Shown: one piece after another, positions 8,229-15,682 of the stretch
Layout of the letters: each line of letters starts with the position of its first letter
Position numbering within the stretch: position 1 is the stretch's first letter
Virus record (IMG/VR): IMGVR_UViG_3300030109_006445
Coordinates: 1-23,207 of that record
DNA: 23,207 nt
Strand: one strand, 5' to 3'
Source of the DNA: a virus
Position numbers and translations under genes: made by a program
The notes under the pieces: model-generated
The model's database searches: none
Told to the model about the DNA's origin: nothing
Seen by the model: the letters and a program-made list of their open reading frames with translations, nothing else

Positions 8229-8914
8229 TAATAAGAGTCTCTTAGTGCAGATTTGAAATGATTTAAGTTTTCTTCATGAGCAGCTAAAACGCTACCGTGT
8301 TTTGTTAATGCTTTTCCCCAATATACTTGAAAATCCATTTTCTCAAAAGCAGTATTAAATTCCCAATCTAAAGGTTGGGTAATTTCGTTTGACTGAAGAT
8401 AGTTGTTTAGTTTTTTTATTGTGTCTTTTGTATAAAGGACCGTGCATAAACCATTGGTCGCTGGATGGTCTTTTTTGCTAAAAATATCTCTATTATCTCC
8501 ATATCTAATCCAAGCCTCACCCAAAAAAACACAATCGTATTTTACATTGTGGTCATTACAGAGCTGATTCATTTTTTGAACGTAACTTACTGGATTTTCT
8601 TTAAATATCACATCGTCTTCCAATATGAAAAAATGCTCGCCTTGAGTAGATTCAGCTATTTTTTGAACAGCATTTTTATATTTCATGCATAAAGACATTT
8701 CAGCTTTAAGCATTTCCCTGTCGAATTTTTTTTCAAAAACCTCTAAATCAAAGTTTTTATTTATAATTTCATCAGATAGATCTTCTTGATCAAAATCTTC
8801 TACAAACTCATATTCAATTTCTGGAAACCATTTATCCATTTGTTGAAGCATATGAGCTTTCCTTGCTTCCAGCTTTGTATAATGAATAATAAAAATTTTA
8901 TCTATGCCGTTCAT
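8228..8914 (-). CDS. Glycosyltransferase family 25 (LPS-type)
   Basis: This is a 228-residue transferase of the family that includes LOS/LPS galactosyltransferases and collagen galactosyltransferases. It starts GIDKIFIIHYTKLEARKAHM, matching the family pattern of a hydrophobic strand followed by an Arg-rich segment. It has EHFFILEDDVIF with the metal-binding acidic triad at 99-101. A LDWEFNTAFEKMDFQVYW region follows. No signal peptide or membrane segment is seen, so it is probably cytoplasmic. It is coupled by ATGA to the exostosin-like gene upstream and by TAATG to the GT10 gene downstream. The sugar transferred is unknown; galactose is common in the family. Confidence 0.78.
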   Translation of the reverse strand: MNGIDKIFIIHYTKLEARKAHMLQQMDKWFPEIEYEFVEDFDQEDLSDEIINKNFDLEVFEKKFDREMLKAEMSLCMKYKNAVQKIAESTQGEHFFILEDDVIFKENPVSYVQKMNQLCNDHNVKYDCVFLGEAWIRYGDNRDIFSKKDHPATNGLCTVLYTKDTIKKLNNYLQSNEITQPLDWEFNTAFEKMDFQVYWGKALTKHGSVLAAHEENLNHFKSALRDSY

Positions 8915-9732
8915 TTAAAAAATTTAAAGTTAAGAGAAGAAACTTTGAAGTCTTTCCAAATACTAGCATAAAAGTCTTCACATAAATCAAGATCATGGAA
9001 TTCAGACCAATCATCTAAAATGATTATCGGGATACCTAATTTTTTAAATCTCTCTGCACCATGCCATCTTTTGACAATAGGAATACTCTTCATGTATAAA
9101 GCTTCCCAAGTTTTATGACAGTCTTTGCCATTACCATCTGGCGAAATAGTAAAGTAAGAATTAGATATATTTCTTAAATAATTATCCTGAGTGCTGTTAA
9201 CAAAATCATCATGGTCTTTTATAGAAGCCGCATTTGGGTATTCTGTGTCGGGCTCTATACCTAATTTTTTGTAACAATCTAGTCTAGCTGGGGGGTTTGT
9301 AGATATATTGAAATTAGCATAGTATAACATGTCTTTCTCATTATCTTCCTTCATGATTTTTTGAAACCTTTCTTGATTTCCATGAGACCATTTTGGATTA
9401 GCTATGCCTATTGGTATCGGAGAAACTTTTGAATGTTCACATAAAAGGTTTTGAGTATACCAATGTTTCATGCGAGGAAAAAACTTAACAACTGCATTTA
9501 CATATTCTTCTGTAAAATTTATATCAGAGTTATGAGTCACTAAAGTAAAAGGTTCCTCTTTCATTAGCTTAGAGTCTTTTAATAATTGAAGAAACTCTGG
9601 CTTACAAAAAACAAAACCCTTATAACCTTCTTGATCTTCTTTGAAATCAAAAACTGGTGTTCTTTCGTCAATATAGTTGCTTGCTCTAGTGCTACATTGA
9701 TGTTTAAAATATGTTCCGCATATAAAGTTCAC
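8911..9732 (-). CDS. Exostosin/GT47-like glycosyltransferase
   Basis: This 273-residue product resembles the C-terminal catalytic half of exostosin-type transferases. Residues 191-245 contain NSYFTISPDGNGKDCHKTWE, then ALYMKSIPIV and IPIIILDDWSEF. This matches the family pattern of a Ser-Pro-x-Gly loop, an Asp-Cys-x-(Arg/Lys)-x-Trp-Glu motif and a final IPVV...DW strand. The N-terminal half is less conserved and has a THNSD loop. The start is GTG, overlapping the aminotransferase stop as GTGA. No membrane anchor is present, unlike eukaryotic exostosins. It lies between the aminotransferase and the GT25 gene, so it should add one residue of the glycan made by this cluster. Donor and linkage are unknown. 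Confidence 0.68.
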   Translation of the reverse strand: MNFICGTYFKHQCSTRASNYIDERTPVFDFKEDQEGYKGFVFCKPEFLQLLKDSKLMKEEPFTLVTHNSDINFTEEYVNAVVKFFPRMKHWYTQNLLCEHSKVSPIPIGIANPKWSHGNQERFQKIMKEDNEKDMLYYANFNISTNPPARLDCYKKLGIEPDTEYPNAASIKDHDDFVNSTQDNYLRNISNSYFTISPDGNGKDCHKTWEALYMKSIPIVKRWHGAERFKKLGIPIIILDDWSEFHDLDLCEDFYASIWKDFKVSSLNFKFFK

Positions 9733-10820
9733 GGTTTATAGTTCATTTGGTGGTTGGCTATTATGGAGCATATTTTTTTAATTTCAACATCTTTAAGCTC
9801 GGGATAAGAGGGGAGCATAAGCACCTCCTTATTTATTTTTGTCGAGACCTCTACGTCTCCCTTTATTTTTAAGTGATTGTGATAGGTGTGAGGATAAAAC
9901 ATTCTCCTAGTCTCCACTCGATTAGTGTTTAAATCTTCCTCAAGCTCATTTAGAGAAAAATATTTAGGGGAAAATCTAGCCGCAATCATCCACATAGAAT
10001 GGGTTGTATCTTTCTCTATATGTTGATTGGTAACCCCATCAATCTTGTCTAGCTCCTTCCTATAGAGATCAAATACTCTTTTTTTATTCTCTTTAATTTT
10101 ATCTATTTCTTCTAATTGACCTAAAAGAATAGCAGCCTGTATGTTGGTCATTCTGTAATTGTAACCCAGTTCATCATGAATATATCTTTTGTGGGTTTGT
10201 CCTTGGCATTTTATTTTACTGATGTAGTGGAAAAGAGAACTGTCGTTGGTTAAAAAAGCTCCACCTTCGCCAGTTGTTATGTTCTTATTGCCAAAAAAAG
10301 ATAATGAAGAACATAAAGATTTTGAACCAGATGGATTACCTTCATATTCTCCAAAAAAGCCCTCACAATTATCTTCTATTATAGGTATGTTAAATTTTTC
10401 TTTTAGTTTAATCACATTAGCGATATTGCCGAGGTTGTGAACTACCATAAGAGCGGAGTTTTCTTCTGGAATAAATGAATTATAATTTGAATTCCAGGTC
10501 TTGTCACAAAGGTCTACAGACTCTATATCCCACCCAACATTATCATATAATAAACAATTATATGCTGCTACATAACAAGCAGAAGGAACATAAACTTTTT
10601 TTATTTCGGGGTATTTTTTGGCTAAGGCTTTAGCTGTTAAGTGAGTTGCAGAAGTTCCATTATTGGTAAGGATACAATGTTTGACCTTATTAATTTCTGC
10701 CAATTTTTCTTCTGCTAATGAGGTGTATTTACCCTGCGAAGAAATCCAATTAGAAGATATGGCTTCATTTGAATAATTTATGCTAGCTTTAGGTATAAAC
10801 GGTTTATATACAGGTATCAT
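9729..10820 (-). CDS. DegT/DnrJ aminotransferase, GDP-perosamine synthase-like
   Basis: This PLP-dependent enzyme would transaminate a nucleotide-linked 4-keto sugar. The protein begins MIPVYKPFIPK and has SNWISSQGKYT, TNNGTSATH at 52-60, the PLP-contacting Asp150 in PIIEDNCEGFFG, and the Schiff-base Lys179 in SFFGNKNITTGEGG. These are hallmark segments of perosamine synthases (Per/RfbE) within the sugar aminotransferase family. Its expected substrate, GDP-4-keto-6-deoxymannose, is made by the gmd product in the same operon, and glutamate would be the amino donor. The 363-residue length is typical. ATGA coupling at the start and GTGA coupling at the stop place it in the cluster. A related specificity, such as GDP-4-keto-colitose chemistry or a dTDP-4-keto sugar, is not excluded, but no dTDP-sugar genes are present. 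Confidence 0.85.
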   Translation of the reverse strand: MIPVYKPFIPKASINYSNEAISSNWISSQGKYTSLAEEKLAEINKVKHCILTNNGTSATHLTAKALAKKYPEIKKVYVPSACYVAAYNCLLYDNVGWDIESVDLCDKTWNSNYNSFIPEENSALMVVHNLGNIANVIKLKEKFNIPIIEDNCEGFFGEYEGNPSGSKSLCSSLSFFGNKNITTGEGGAFLTNDSSLFHYISKIKCQGQTHKRYIHDELGYNYRMTNIQAAILLGQLEEIDKIKENKKRVFDLYRKELDKIDGVTNQHIEKDTTHSMWMIAARFSPKYFSLNELEEDLNTNRVETRRMFYPHTYHNHLKIKGDVEVSTKINKEVLMLPSYPELKDVEIKKICSIIANHQMNYKP

Positions 10821-12037
10821 TTTTTTTCAGCTAAAATCCAGTATCGAGGAGAGGGGCTAGAATCTAAAAATTTTATAGAAGTAAATTCTAAATCAGATAA
10901 AGTCTTAACAATTAATTCAGAAGATATTGGTCTATTACTCGTATCAAAGGGTATATATTCCAACATAATCCACTTGCAAGCCATAGAAGCCCACTCTGTA
11001 ATAATCTGTTCCAAAGGCTTGTTCTTCCCATGAACATGATGAATTACAGCAGGAACTATGACCGCTTCACTTTTAAATCTCTCTAAACAAGAGTGGTAAC
11101 AACCCTCCTGACCCCAAGACTTGATATTTAAGAAGTCGATGTAAGCAAAGTTACAATTTAACTCCATTTCTTGAGATTTTTTATTAGATGATGAAATCAT
11201 TTTTTGGCTGTAATCAAACCCTACAACAGTTGCACCGTGTAAGGCGGCAAAAAATGAATATAAACCATACGAACACCCAATGTCTAACAAAGTAGAGGGG
11301 GATTTTTCCTTTATAACCTCACATAAAGCTGGGCGATGCTTATAGGCATAAGATATTAGTTCATCTTTGCAATCAAGAGATTTTTTTTGAACGGGATAGT
11401 CGTCCCATACTTCACTTTTTTCAATTAATTGTATTTCTTCTAAAATATTTTTAGCTCTTTCTAGATAAGTTGCTGTATCTTCAATAGATTCAATAGCACT
11501 TAATTTAGATGAAATTATATCAAGATTAGAAATCCAGCTTTGAGGGTGGATTGGAGTATGGTCTGTGCCACCCATATTTGGTTGCCCATATATATGACCT
11601 AATATAGTTCCTTTAATACAGGGGAGGTTTATATTTTTATGAAAATCCCCAATATCTAATAAAATAGGCTTTCCGTTTTGGAGCACAACATTCCACATGT
11701 GAGATTTAATATGATAGTTATTTTGACACAAATAACTACTCACATCGCATAGGAATAGAAGGGTTTCTTTCCTGTCATGGTTAGACATTTCGGGCCAATG
11801 AATAACATGGTCGATGTAATCTACCTCTACTACATTAAAGTTTTTAGCAGGTGAGAACTCACCCTCCATGGTTGCAGATTTAACCTTCGGCCAAAAAATA
11901 TTACTCTTGTTTTTATATGTGTCAGAAAAAAAGAAATTATGATCACCTTCAGGTATATACCTGTAAGCTTTTCTGTTATCGTCATCTAACAATACGTGAC
12001 CTCTGCTTCTGGCAATACATGCATCAGGGATTCTCAT
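10817..12037 (-). CDS. Kinase-like domain fused to SAM-dependent methyltransferase
   Basis: This 406-residue protein appears to have two domains. Residues about 20-135 look like a degenerate protein-kinase-like fold: HIKSHMWN at 109-116 aligns with the HxDxxxxN catalytic loop, and LLDIGDF near 126-132 aligns with the metal-binding DxG. The catalytic Asp position holds Lys111, so this half may bind rather than phosphorylate. The C-terminal half is a class I methyltransferase, with LLDIGCSYGLYSFFA from 250 and VVGFDYSQKM matching SAM-binding motifs I and II. Related fusions are known in nodulation- and polysaccharide-associated methyltransferases such as NoeA-like proteins. It likely methylates a sugar or glycan intermediate. 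It is coupled to the aminotransferase by ATGA. Substrate is unknown. Confidence 0.72.
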   Translation of the reverse strand: MRIPDACIARSRGHVLLDDDNRKAYRYIPEGDHNFFFSDTYKNKSNIFWPKVKSATMEGEFSPAKNFNVVEVDYIDHVIHWPEMSNHDRKETLLFLCDVSSYLCQNNYHIKSHMWNVVLQNGKPILLDIGDFHKNINLPCIKGTILGHIYGQPNMGGTDHTPIHPQSWISNLDIISSKLSAIESIEDTATYLERAKNILEEIQLIEKSEVWDDYPVQKKSLDCKDELISYAYKHRPALCEVIKEKSPSTLLDIGCSYGLYSFFAALHGATVVGFDYSQKMISSSNKKSQEMELNCNFAYIDFLNIKSWGQEGCYHSCLERFKSEAVIVPAVIHHVHGKNKPLEQIITEWASMACKWIMLEYIPFDTSNRPISSELIVKTLSDLEFTSIKFLDSSPSPRYWILAEKK

Positions 12038-12038
12038 T

Positions 12039-12722
12039 TCATTTTTTTTCTCCGATTAAAATATAAGTTCCATAGTGATAATCGGGATTTCTTCCCTCAT
12101 CTCTTTTTAATACCTTATATAGTTTTTTATTATATTGAAAAGATAAAAATTTATCTAAGTATTGGTGGGTTAACCTTATAGGGTGCATAGGATCTAGTTG
12201 ATTCCACCCTTTATCGGTGGAGTCTTTTAAATCTTGACCCAATATTAAATGCCCTCCCTTTTTTAAACATTTAAAAATATTGTTTAACAAAGCTTCCACA
12301 TCATAAACATGGTCTAAAACATTGTTACAAATTGCAATATCAACAGAATTTGAATCTATTTCTTTTTCATCACAAGCTTCAAAAGGCTTGCTCAAAAATT
12401 TAGATTTGTTTTCATGTCTTTTTACAGATTTACCTAAAGAGATATAATTATCCAGAAGAGGATCGTTTAAAATAAAATTTTTTGCTGGTTTTTTTAAACT
12501 GGAATTTACTATTTCTAAATTTTTTGCATAGGGACCACATCCCACTTCTAATATTGTCTCAGCATCTAGCTCGTTAAAAAAAGTGTAATTATCGAACTTA
12601 GAAGCCCACCAGTTATTCCAATCCTCTCCATCTTGCGCTTCACGTTCCCAAGTTGAAAGCTCACAGCTTTGAGCCTCTATCCAAACTTGTTCTGTAGCTT
12701 TTACAGTTGAGTCATCTTTCAT
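12039..12722 (-). CDS. SAM-dependent methyltransferase (type 11)
   Basis: This 227-residue class I methyltransferase has motif I ILEVGCGPYAKNLE near residue 58, a DIAICNNVLDHVYD strand matching motif IV, and a later CLKKGGHLILGQDL segment matching the motif V/VI region. It probably methylates a small molecule or sugar of the glycan pathway; O-methylation of 6-deoxysugars is common in such loci. The start and stop are each one base from the neighbouring genes, so it is cotranscribed with the fused methyltransferase downstream and the DUF4254-like gene upstream. The N-terminal 50 residues, rich in Trp and acidic residues, are unfamiliar. The exact substrate cannot be read. Confidence 0.82.
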   Translation of the reverse strand: MKDDSTVKATEQVWIEAQSCELSTWEREAQDGEDWNNWWASKFDNYTFFNELDAETILEVGCGPYAKNLEIVNSSLKKPAKNFILNDPLLDNYISLGKSVKRHENKSKFLSKPFEACDEKEIDSNSVDIAICNNVLDHVYDVEALLNNIFKCLKKGGHLILGQDLKDSTDKGWNQLDPMHPIRLTHQYLDKFLSFQYNKKLYKVLKRDEGRNPDYHYGTYILIGEKK

Positions 12723-12723
12723 G

Positions 12724-13032
12724 CTAATAGGTTTTATGTTTTTTTTGTATGTATCCCTGTGAAGCTATATCTTTGCCCGAAACACCGTCTTTAATAATCT
12801 CTACTATCTTCTCATCAATCTCATCAATAATGTTATTTCTTTGGACATTTAAATCAGCTACCTTTTTAAAACAATTAAAGATATCTTCTTGATCTTTTTC
12901 TTCAGATAAATAACGTTGTTTAAATTCTGCAAAGTCCATGTGCCTGATCTCATAATAAATCTCTTGATTATTCCACATTTTTAAGTCGGCTGTAATCAAT
13001 TTATCAACTAAACTTCCTATAGTATCACTCAT
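12724..13032 (-). CDS. Small DUF4254-like protein of glycan loci
   Basis: This 102-residue, apparently all-helical protein starts TIGSLVDKLITADLKMWNN and has LNVQRNNIIDEIDEKI near residues 64-79. Both stretches match what I recall of DUF4254-type proteins: a Gly-Ser-Leu-x-Asp-Lys-Leu start and a final Gln-Arg-Asn...Glu-Ile-Asp-Glu helix. Such proteins are often encoded beside glycosyltransferases and sugar-modifying enzymes, but their biochemical role is not established. It overlaps the formyltransferase gene by eight bases and lies one base from the methyltransferase gene, so it belongs to the cluster. Family match is from memory of the pattern and should be treated as moderate. Confidence 0.55.
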   Translation of the reverse strand: MSDTIGSLVDKLITADLKMWNNQEIYYEIRHMDFAEFKQRYLSEEKDQEDIFNCFKKVADLNVQRNNIIDEIDEKIVEIIKDGVSGKDIASQGYIQKKHKTY

Positions 13033-13669
13033 AATTATTTTTGTTATATTTTAATTCATACTCATCATCACAAATTTTTATAGAGAAACCTTTGTGTGGT
13101 GGGCAATAAAAAGCTCTTATTTTTTTATCCAAAGAGTGTTTGCTTTCCTTAGATATATCCATAATATCCACAACTCGTTCTTTTTCTAACATCTCCCGCG
13201 AATAGTAGTTGCCTCTTTTTTTTTGAGGCTTTCTTGACTTGTTTAAAAAATGTTTTTTATTATTTAAAAATTTATTTAATTCTTTATGAAGATATGTATG
13301 AGATAGGCTTCTCAACGAATCTACTGTGTGATTTGGACCTATATTAAAATTAGTCTGTGAAATAATATCTCCTTCATCAAATTTTTCATTCACATAATGA
13401 CAAGTAACCCCCCATTTTGATTCTTCATTTAGTATCGCAAAATTGTAAACAGCTAACCCTTTATATTCTGGTAAAGGTGCTGGGTGAAAGTTTATGCATC
13501 CATACTTAGGACCGCTTATTAAAGGCTCTTTTATCCTAAAATTATAACAGTAAGAAATTACAAGATCTATATCACGATTACATTCTGTTATTTTTTCTGT
13601 AGAAACATTTTTAAACTTGTTCAGTATTTTTTTGTCACAGTTTCTGTTTGTTAGCAAAAGAATATTCAT
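13025..13669 (-). CDS. Sugar N-formyltransferase
   Basis: This is a member of the methionyl-tRNA formyltransferase-like fold that would transfer a formyl group from N10-formyltetrahydrofolate to an amino group. The catalytic triad is visible: Asn60 and His62 in CINFHPAPLPEYKG, and Asp101 in FDEGDIISQ. The product is 214 residues, short for tRNA formyltransferase and closer to sugar N-formyltransferases such as Brucella WbkC. The cluster also has gmd and a perosamine-synthase-like gene, so the likely reaction is GDP-perosamine to GDP-N-formylperosamine. I chose ATG at 13669, which overlaps the upstream stop as ATGA. An ATG at 13681 would add four residues. The last 80 residues are lysine-rich and less conserved. 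The fold is clear; the substrate is inferred from neighbours. Confidence 0.85.
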   Translation of the reverse strand: MNILLLTNRNCDKKILNKFKNVSTEKITECNRDIDLVISYCYNFRIKEPLISGPKYGCINFHPAPLPEYKGLAVYNFAILNEESKWGVTCHYVNEKFDEGDIISQTNFNIGPNHTVDSLRSLSHTYLHKELNKFLNNKKHFLNKSRKPQKKRGNYYSREMLEKERVVDIMDISKESKHSLDKKIRAFYCPPHKGFSIKICDDEYELKYNKNNYE

Positions 13670-14346
13670 ACAGTAATCCATTTTTTTCGACTAGAAAGAA
13701 TATTAGGTCGCACACTATTGTGGTGAAACAGTGAAATATTTTTAGTATCTAAATGTTCGGAATAACATCTTATACAACTTTCTATGCAATGAAATTCTTT
13801 TGCATTTTCAATGATTTTGCCATAGTGAAAAACACTCTCGGTGGGATCGTTTCTAATTATTTTGTAGTCGCTTTCAACATTAATTATAAATCCTCTTTCA
13901 GCATCATCATGAACGAAAATATAGTCTTCGCCTGAGGCGTTCAACTTTTCTAGAACTCTCTGTTCTTCTTTATCGTCTCTCTCAATTCTAAATCCATCAA
14001 ATCTTTCTTGATAAGGAACTCCAGCTATTTCATAAAAATATACATCACACGTTTTGTTTTCAGGTATATTACAAAATCCAACTCTTAAAAATTTGTCATG
14101 CTGAGATATATTTTCACTTACAAATTTATTTACGCAATGCAACTCTTTGCTGGGGTCATTATCAACAGGTATTAATTTAATGTTATCTTGAGTATAGAGA
14201 ATGTTTAAGTTGCTAAGATACTTCTCTTTACAAAATAAAAATATTTTTTCAAATTTACCTGTTTTTAAAAAGCTTAAAACCATACCATTTAAGCAGATAT
14301 GATCTCCCAAACCAAGATGGTGATGAAGGAATAAATTTTGTTTCAT
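13666..14346 (-). CDS. Putative GT-B/GT9-like glycosyltransferase
   Basis: This 226-residue protein begins NLFLHHHLGLGDHICLNGMV. That glycine-rich start resembles the N-terminus of heptosyltransferase-like (GT9) and related GT-B enzymes found in polysaccharide loci. The second half has YIFVHDDAERGF, a nucleotide-sugar-domain-like strand and loop, and AKEFHCIESCIRCYSEHL, similar to the donor-site region in which a His or Ser follows a strand. It is shorter than a full GT-B enzyme of about 350 residues, so it may be a compact or degenerate member. Its ATG follows directly on the GT4 stop, and its own stop overlaps the formyltransferase start as ATGA. Donor, acceptor and even activity are uncertain. 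Confidence 0.5.
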   Translation of the reverse strand: MKQNLFLHHHLGLGDHICLNGMVLSFLKTGKFEKIFLFCKEKYLSNLNILYTQDNIKLIPVDNDPSKELHCVNKFVSENISQHDKFLRVGFCNIPENKTCDVYFYEIAGVPYQERFDGFRIERDDKEEQRVLEKLNASGEDYIFVHDDAERGFIINVESDYKIIRNDPTESVFHYGKIIENAKEFHCIESCIRCYSEHLDTKNISLFHHNSVRPNILSSRKKWITV

Positions 14347-15198
14347 TTATTTTTCTACTTTTTCCCAAAATTTAGATGCTGCATTCTCACAGCGATTTTT
14401 AAATTTATCATAGCCCACTTCTTTAAAGTCTAAATAAGATCCAATGATAGAAGGGTTACCTAATATATCTTCTACTCCGCACAAAATAGCCTCTCCAACC
14501 ATTCTACAAAAAGGTTCGTTTACATTTGGGGAGTGAAACACTGAATTACATTTTTGAAAAATTTCAGCTATCCCAGAAGGATCGACCCATTTTGGGTGGT
14601 AAGTTATGTTTTCATACTTATCAAAATAAGAAGAGGGGACGACATTAGAACCTCCAAAAATATCTATTTTTCTATTGGGATTATTTTTAGAAAAATTAAT
14701 TAGGTTTTGAATTCCTTTTTGTGGGTGAACATAACCACAATAAACAACATCATATTCTTTTTTTAGATCAGACTTCTTAAAAATTGAAGTATCTAATGGA
14801 TCAGGAATAATTTCTATATTCTTAAAATAGTCTCCATATAATTCTTTAAAAAAATTATAGTGGAAGTCTGTTAAGAAAAATGTTTTTTTACAATTAGAAA
14901 ATAACTGTTCCCTATCTTCACTGCTTAAGTAATGGCAAGAATCATGTTCTAGTCTGACTGAATTGGGAAGTTTTTTAATTAAATTAAATCTTTCGGGAGA
15001 AGTTTTGTATATAAACTCCAAGTTGGAATTTATCACCAAATCATAGGATACAAAAAGATCTGTTATTGGAGAAGCTTGATGGTGTTCCTTTATAGTGTGA
15101 CCTCGTTTTTTGCCTTCCTCAATAATAATTGAGTTGCTAATTTGAGCCCCACCAACAGCTTGCTCTAAAGTAAAATCAGAAATGACTAAAACATTCAT
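14347..15198 (-). CDS. Glycosyltransferase family 4-like
   Basis: This is a retaining GT-B glycosyltransferase and the first gene of the glycan cluster in transcription order. The product (283 residues from ATG 15198) has the N-terminal acceptor-side motif DFTLEQAVGGAQISNS. The donor-domain segment YDVVYCGYVHPQKGIQNLI is typical of GT4. NEPFCRMVGEAILCG contains the Glu-x7-Glu pair that contacts the nucleotide sugar. A GTG directly before the ATG (15201) is an alternative start. No ribosome binding site is evident; a small inverted repeat covers the start codons and a TATAAT lies just upstream. It is separated from the preceding gene by about 30 bases. Donor sugar is unknown. Confidence 0.82.
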   Translation of the reverse strand: MNVLVISDFTLEQAVGGAQISNSIIIEEGKKRGHTIKEHHQASPITDLFVSYDLVINSNLEFIYKTSPERFNLIKKLPNSVRLEHDSCHYLSSEDREQLFSNCKKTFFLTDFHYNFFKELYGDYFKNIEIIPDPLDTSIFKKSDLKKEYDVVYCGYVHPQKGIQNLINFSKNNPNRKIDIFGGSNVVPSSYFDKYENITYHPKWVDPSGIAEIFQKCNSVFHSPNVNEPFCRMVGEAILCGVEDILGNPSIIGSYLDFKEVGYDKFKNRCENAASKFWEKVEK

Positions 15199-15216
15199 CA
15201 CACAGAATAATGTGAT
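15197..15216. repeat. Short inverted repeat over the start of the first cluster gene
   Basis: ATCACA and TGTGAT form a 6-base-pair stem around an 8-base spacer. In a leftward transcript the 3' arm would cover the GTG/ATG start region of the GT4 gene. A minus-strand TATAAT (15220-15215) overlaps the outer arm. The repeat could be an operator or a start-masking RNA hairpin, or it could be chance. Confidence 0.35.
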
Positions 15217-15228
15217 TATAGTTTAAAG

Positions 15229-15645
15229 TCAATCTTCTTCTAGCACGGGAGGGTAAAAAATTTTTTCAGATTCTGAATCACAAATGCTGGCTAGCAGTAA
15301 ATCTGTTCTGGCTGAAGTAAAATCTAGATTTGTAAAGTGCCAAAAAGGATCGGCTGACTCTTGTTTGTGAGTTCTATCTGTGCCTTCAGAAATATCAATA
15401 TCGTGAAATTTGTATTCTTTGTTTACTTTGCGGCCAGCAGAAAGTTTCAAAAACATATTCACTCTGGCCATAGCCCACTGAGCGGTTGTTTTTTGTGGTT
15501 GCCAGTTAATATCAGCGGCTTTTTCTCCTCTTTTGTAGACTCTGATTAGTTTTTCTACTGTTAATTTGGATTTGTTTTCTTCATTAAATTTCAAAACCTT
15601 ACCTATAAGACATTTATAGATTTTCTCTGAAAAAGCAACGTTCAT
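15229..15645 (-). CDS. Conserved-looking phage protein of unknown function
   Basis: This 138-residue product (139 if the adjacent ATG at 15648 is used) is one I cannot name. It starts like a helix (VAFSEKIYKCLIGKVLKFNE). A central TTAQWAMARVNMFLKLSAG segment has the look of a conserved amphipathic helix, and the tail is acidic (EKIFYPPVLEED). No signal peptide or membrane span is present. It lies between nrdA and the glycan cluster, about 30 bases from each, so it is less tightly coupled than the genes around it. Similar small proteins of unknown role occur in marine phages, as far as I recall. Nothing ties it to sugar chemistry or to nucleotide reduction. Confidence 0.68.
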   Translation of the reverse strand: MNVAFSEKIYKCLIGKVLKFNEENKSKLTVEKLIRVYKRGEKAADINWQPQKTTAQWAMARVNMFLKLSAGRKVNKEYKFHDIDISEGTDRTHKQESADPFWHFTNLDFTSARTDLLLASICDSESEKIFYPPVLEED

Positions 15646-15657
15646 CATAAAAAATTA

Positions 15658-15678
15658 CACTTTTAATTATTAAAAATG
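15658..15678 (-). terminator. Possible AT-rich terminator after nrdA
   Basis: A nearly perfect 21-base palindrome (ten pairs around one central base, one of them G-T) lies just downstream of the nrdA stop. On the minus strand it is followed by a TAATTTTTT run. The stem is almost all A-T, so it would be weak. It may instead be an operator or a promoter-proximal element of the next gene. Confidence 0.3.
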
Positions 15679-15682
15679 AATA

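Noticed and set aside
9729-10820. Assignment of the aminotransferase to dTDP-sugar synthesis
   Set aside because: No RmlA/RmlB-type genes are present, while GMD supplying the GDP-keto sugar is. The lysine-region motif fits perosamine synthases.
13025-13669. Methionyl-tRNA formyltransferase
   Set aside because: The catalytic triad is shared, but the protein is about 100 residues short and sits in a sugar cluster, so a sugar N-formyltransferase is more likely.
15197-15216. CRP-like binding site
   Set aside because: The arms are in the order TCACA then TGTGA, the reverse of a CRP site, and the spacer is eight rather than six bases.
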